A stretch of 15,487 nt of DNA from Eubacteriaceae bacterium UBA1433 (lineage in GTDB: Bacteria > Bacillota > Clostridia > Eubacteriales > UBA1433). The notes below the pieces were generated by a model. It saw nothing but the letters and a program-made list of their open reading frames with translations, ran no database searches and was not told the origin of the DNA. The stretch lies in the NCBI GenBank assembly GCA_002329295.1, contig DCTT01000008.1:1-15487 (forward strand). Reading direction: 5' to 3'. Below, in pieces: positions 14,608 through 15,487 of the stretch (position 1 is its first letter; the number at the start of each line of letters is the position of its first letter). The translations under genes were made by a program, and so were the position numbers.

Positions 14608-15487
14608 ATGAAACTTAACAGAGGCAGATATTTTACTGCTCTAACGGTAGGCGTTGCATCGGTATGGTTTTCGTCTCACTGCGGTCCCGGTTTTGCTTCG
14701 GGAACGCAAGAAGTATATTATTTTGTGAGACATGGTTGGACGGGATTTTTCTTGCCGGCAGTATCGATGACGCTGGTTGGAATTACCATGTATTATATGT
14801 TGGAATTTTCGAGGCTGAATCAGAAGTTCGCCTATATTGAAGTGTATAGGGTCATGACTACGCCTGCAGACGTTGTTTTGGGGAAAATTTATGACGTGGT
14901 AACCTTTATTACGATGATGCTCGGCCCGTCGGCTTGCTTGGCAGCAGGAGGTGTCCTCTTTAACCAGTATTTGGGACTGCCTGTTTTTATCGGGACGCTC
15001 ATTATGCTGGTGCTGTGTGTAATTGTCGTAATATTTGGCGCCAAGGTCGTACGTATAACGGGAACAGCGCTGACAGTGGCAATGATCGTTTTGATTGTCA
15101 TGCTCTGTGGAGTAGGAATTGTGAGAAACTGGGATGTTATTGCGTATCACGTATCAAATCGCGTGATGTACACCTCTTATGGAGAAGCGTTCCAAGGCGC
15201 TTGGACATACTTTACGTTCCAGTGTCTGTGGACCGTATCTGTATCTTCGGCAGTAGGAATGCGATATCGAAATGAGGCAAGGGGAGCAGCTTTTATAGGA
15301 ATCATTTTGAACGCATTTATGTTGATGTCGGTGTGTACGTTGATTCTTTCAGGGATGCCTATTGTGGCTACAGACCCGGATGCAAAATTGCTGCCGACGA
15401 TCTATATTGTCAACCAACTGGGTGTAGCATTCTTTGATATAGCCTATCCGATTTTGTTGTTCTTGGCTTTGCTTACAACGCTGGTCG
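14608..15487 (+). CDS. YkvI-type membrane transporter (partial, runs off the right edge)
   Basis: An open frame of 293 codons begins at ATG 14608, with AAGGAGG (14596-14602) 5 bases upstream, and continues past the window end. The product is a multi-span membrane protein. The first helix contains SSHCGPGFASGTQEVYYF, a glycine-rich break like the unwound TM1 of LeuT-fold carriers. At least seven further hydrophobic spans follow. It resembles the uncharacterised YkvI/COG3949 membrane proteins, distant relatives of amino acid and sodium-symporter-like carriers. The substrate is unknown. It follows the second CoA-transferase by 248 bases with no terminator between, so read-through is possible, but the structured leader suggests separate control. 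I am sure that it is a real membrane protein gene and less sure of the family. Confidence 0.8.
   Translation, partial: MKLNRGRYFTALTVGVASVWFSSHCGPGFASGTQEVYYFVRHGWTGFFLPAVSMTLVGITMYYMLEFSRLNQKFAYIEVYRVMTTPADVVLGKIYDVVTFITMMLGPSACLAAGGVLFNQYLGLPVFIGTLIMLVLCVIVVIFGAKVVRITGTALTVAMIVLIVMLCGVGIVRNWDVIAYHVSNRVMYTSYGEAFQGAWTYFTFQCLWTVSVSSAVGMRYRNEARGAAFIGIILNAFMLMSVCTLILSGMPIVATDPDAKLLPTIYIVNQLGVAFFDIAYPILLFLALLTTLV

Overview
The window reads as chromosomal DNA from an anaerobic, butyrate-forming (or short/branched-chain-acid-forming) Firmicute of the Clostridia/Negativicutes type. The grounds are the phosphate butyryltransferase, butyrate kinase, butyryl-CoA dehydrogenase with EtfBA, a clostridial enoate-reductase-like flavoprotein, strong AGGAGG ribosome binding sites and U-tailed hairpin terminators. 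No search was run, so genus is not assigned.

Layout. (1) 1-76: the 3' end of a tRNA, probably tRNA-Gly, and its terminator. (2) 324-2309, minus strand: a three-domain FMN / 4Fe-4S / FAD oxidoreductase of the Old Yellow Enzyme / 2,4-dienoyl-CoA reductase / enoate reductase type, divergent from the next block. (3) 2654-4676: ptb-buk, closed by a strong terminator at 4695-4725. (4) 4920-6227: a family-1-like acyl-CoA:carboxylate CoA-transferase with its own upstream region. (5) 6435-9447: bcd-etfB-etfA, closed by a 19-bp perfect hairpin. (6) 9605-10653: azlC-azlD, a branched-chain amino acid exporter pair. (7) 10764-11558, minus strand: a GntR/FCD regulator interrupted by one in-frame ochre codon exactly at the end of its helix-turn-helix. 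(8) 11811-14359: an oxalate/formate-antiporter-like MFS permease and a second CoA-transferase, divergent from the regulator. (9) 14608 to the right edge: a YkvI-type membrane transporter, cut by the window end, preceded by a leader with a 17-codon mini-ORF and several inverted repeats.

How it works together. Bcd with EtfAB would reduce an enoyl-CoA (crotonyl-CoA or a branched/aryl analogue) to the acyl-CoA. The acyl-CoA can then leave by two alternative routes encoded side by side: Ptb-Buk (acyl phosphate, then ATP) or the CoA-transferase (CoA handed to another carboxylate). Thiolase, hydroxybutyryl-CoA dehydrogenase and crotonase are not in the window. The right half looks like a separate uptake-and-activation module (permease plus CoA-transferase) with a divergent, apparently broken regulator.

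I found no mobile element, CRISPR array, phage gene or obviously new protein system. The observations most worth checking are the single-codon interruption of the regulator, a pair of operator-like 19-bp repeats 73 bp apart at the permease promoter and start codon, the coexistence of both terminal acyl-CoA routes, and the structured leader before the YkvI-type gene.
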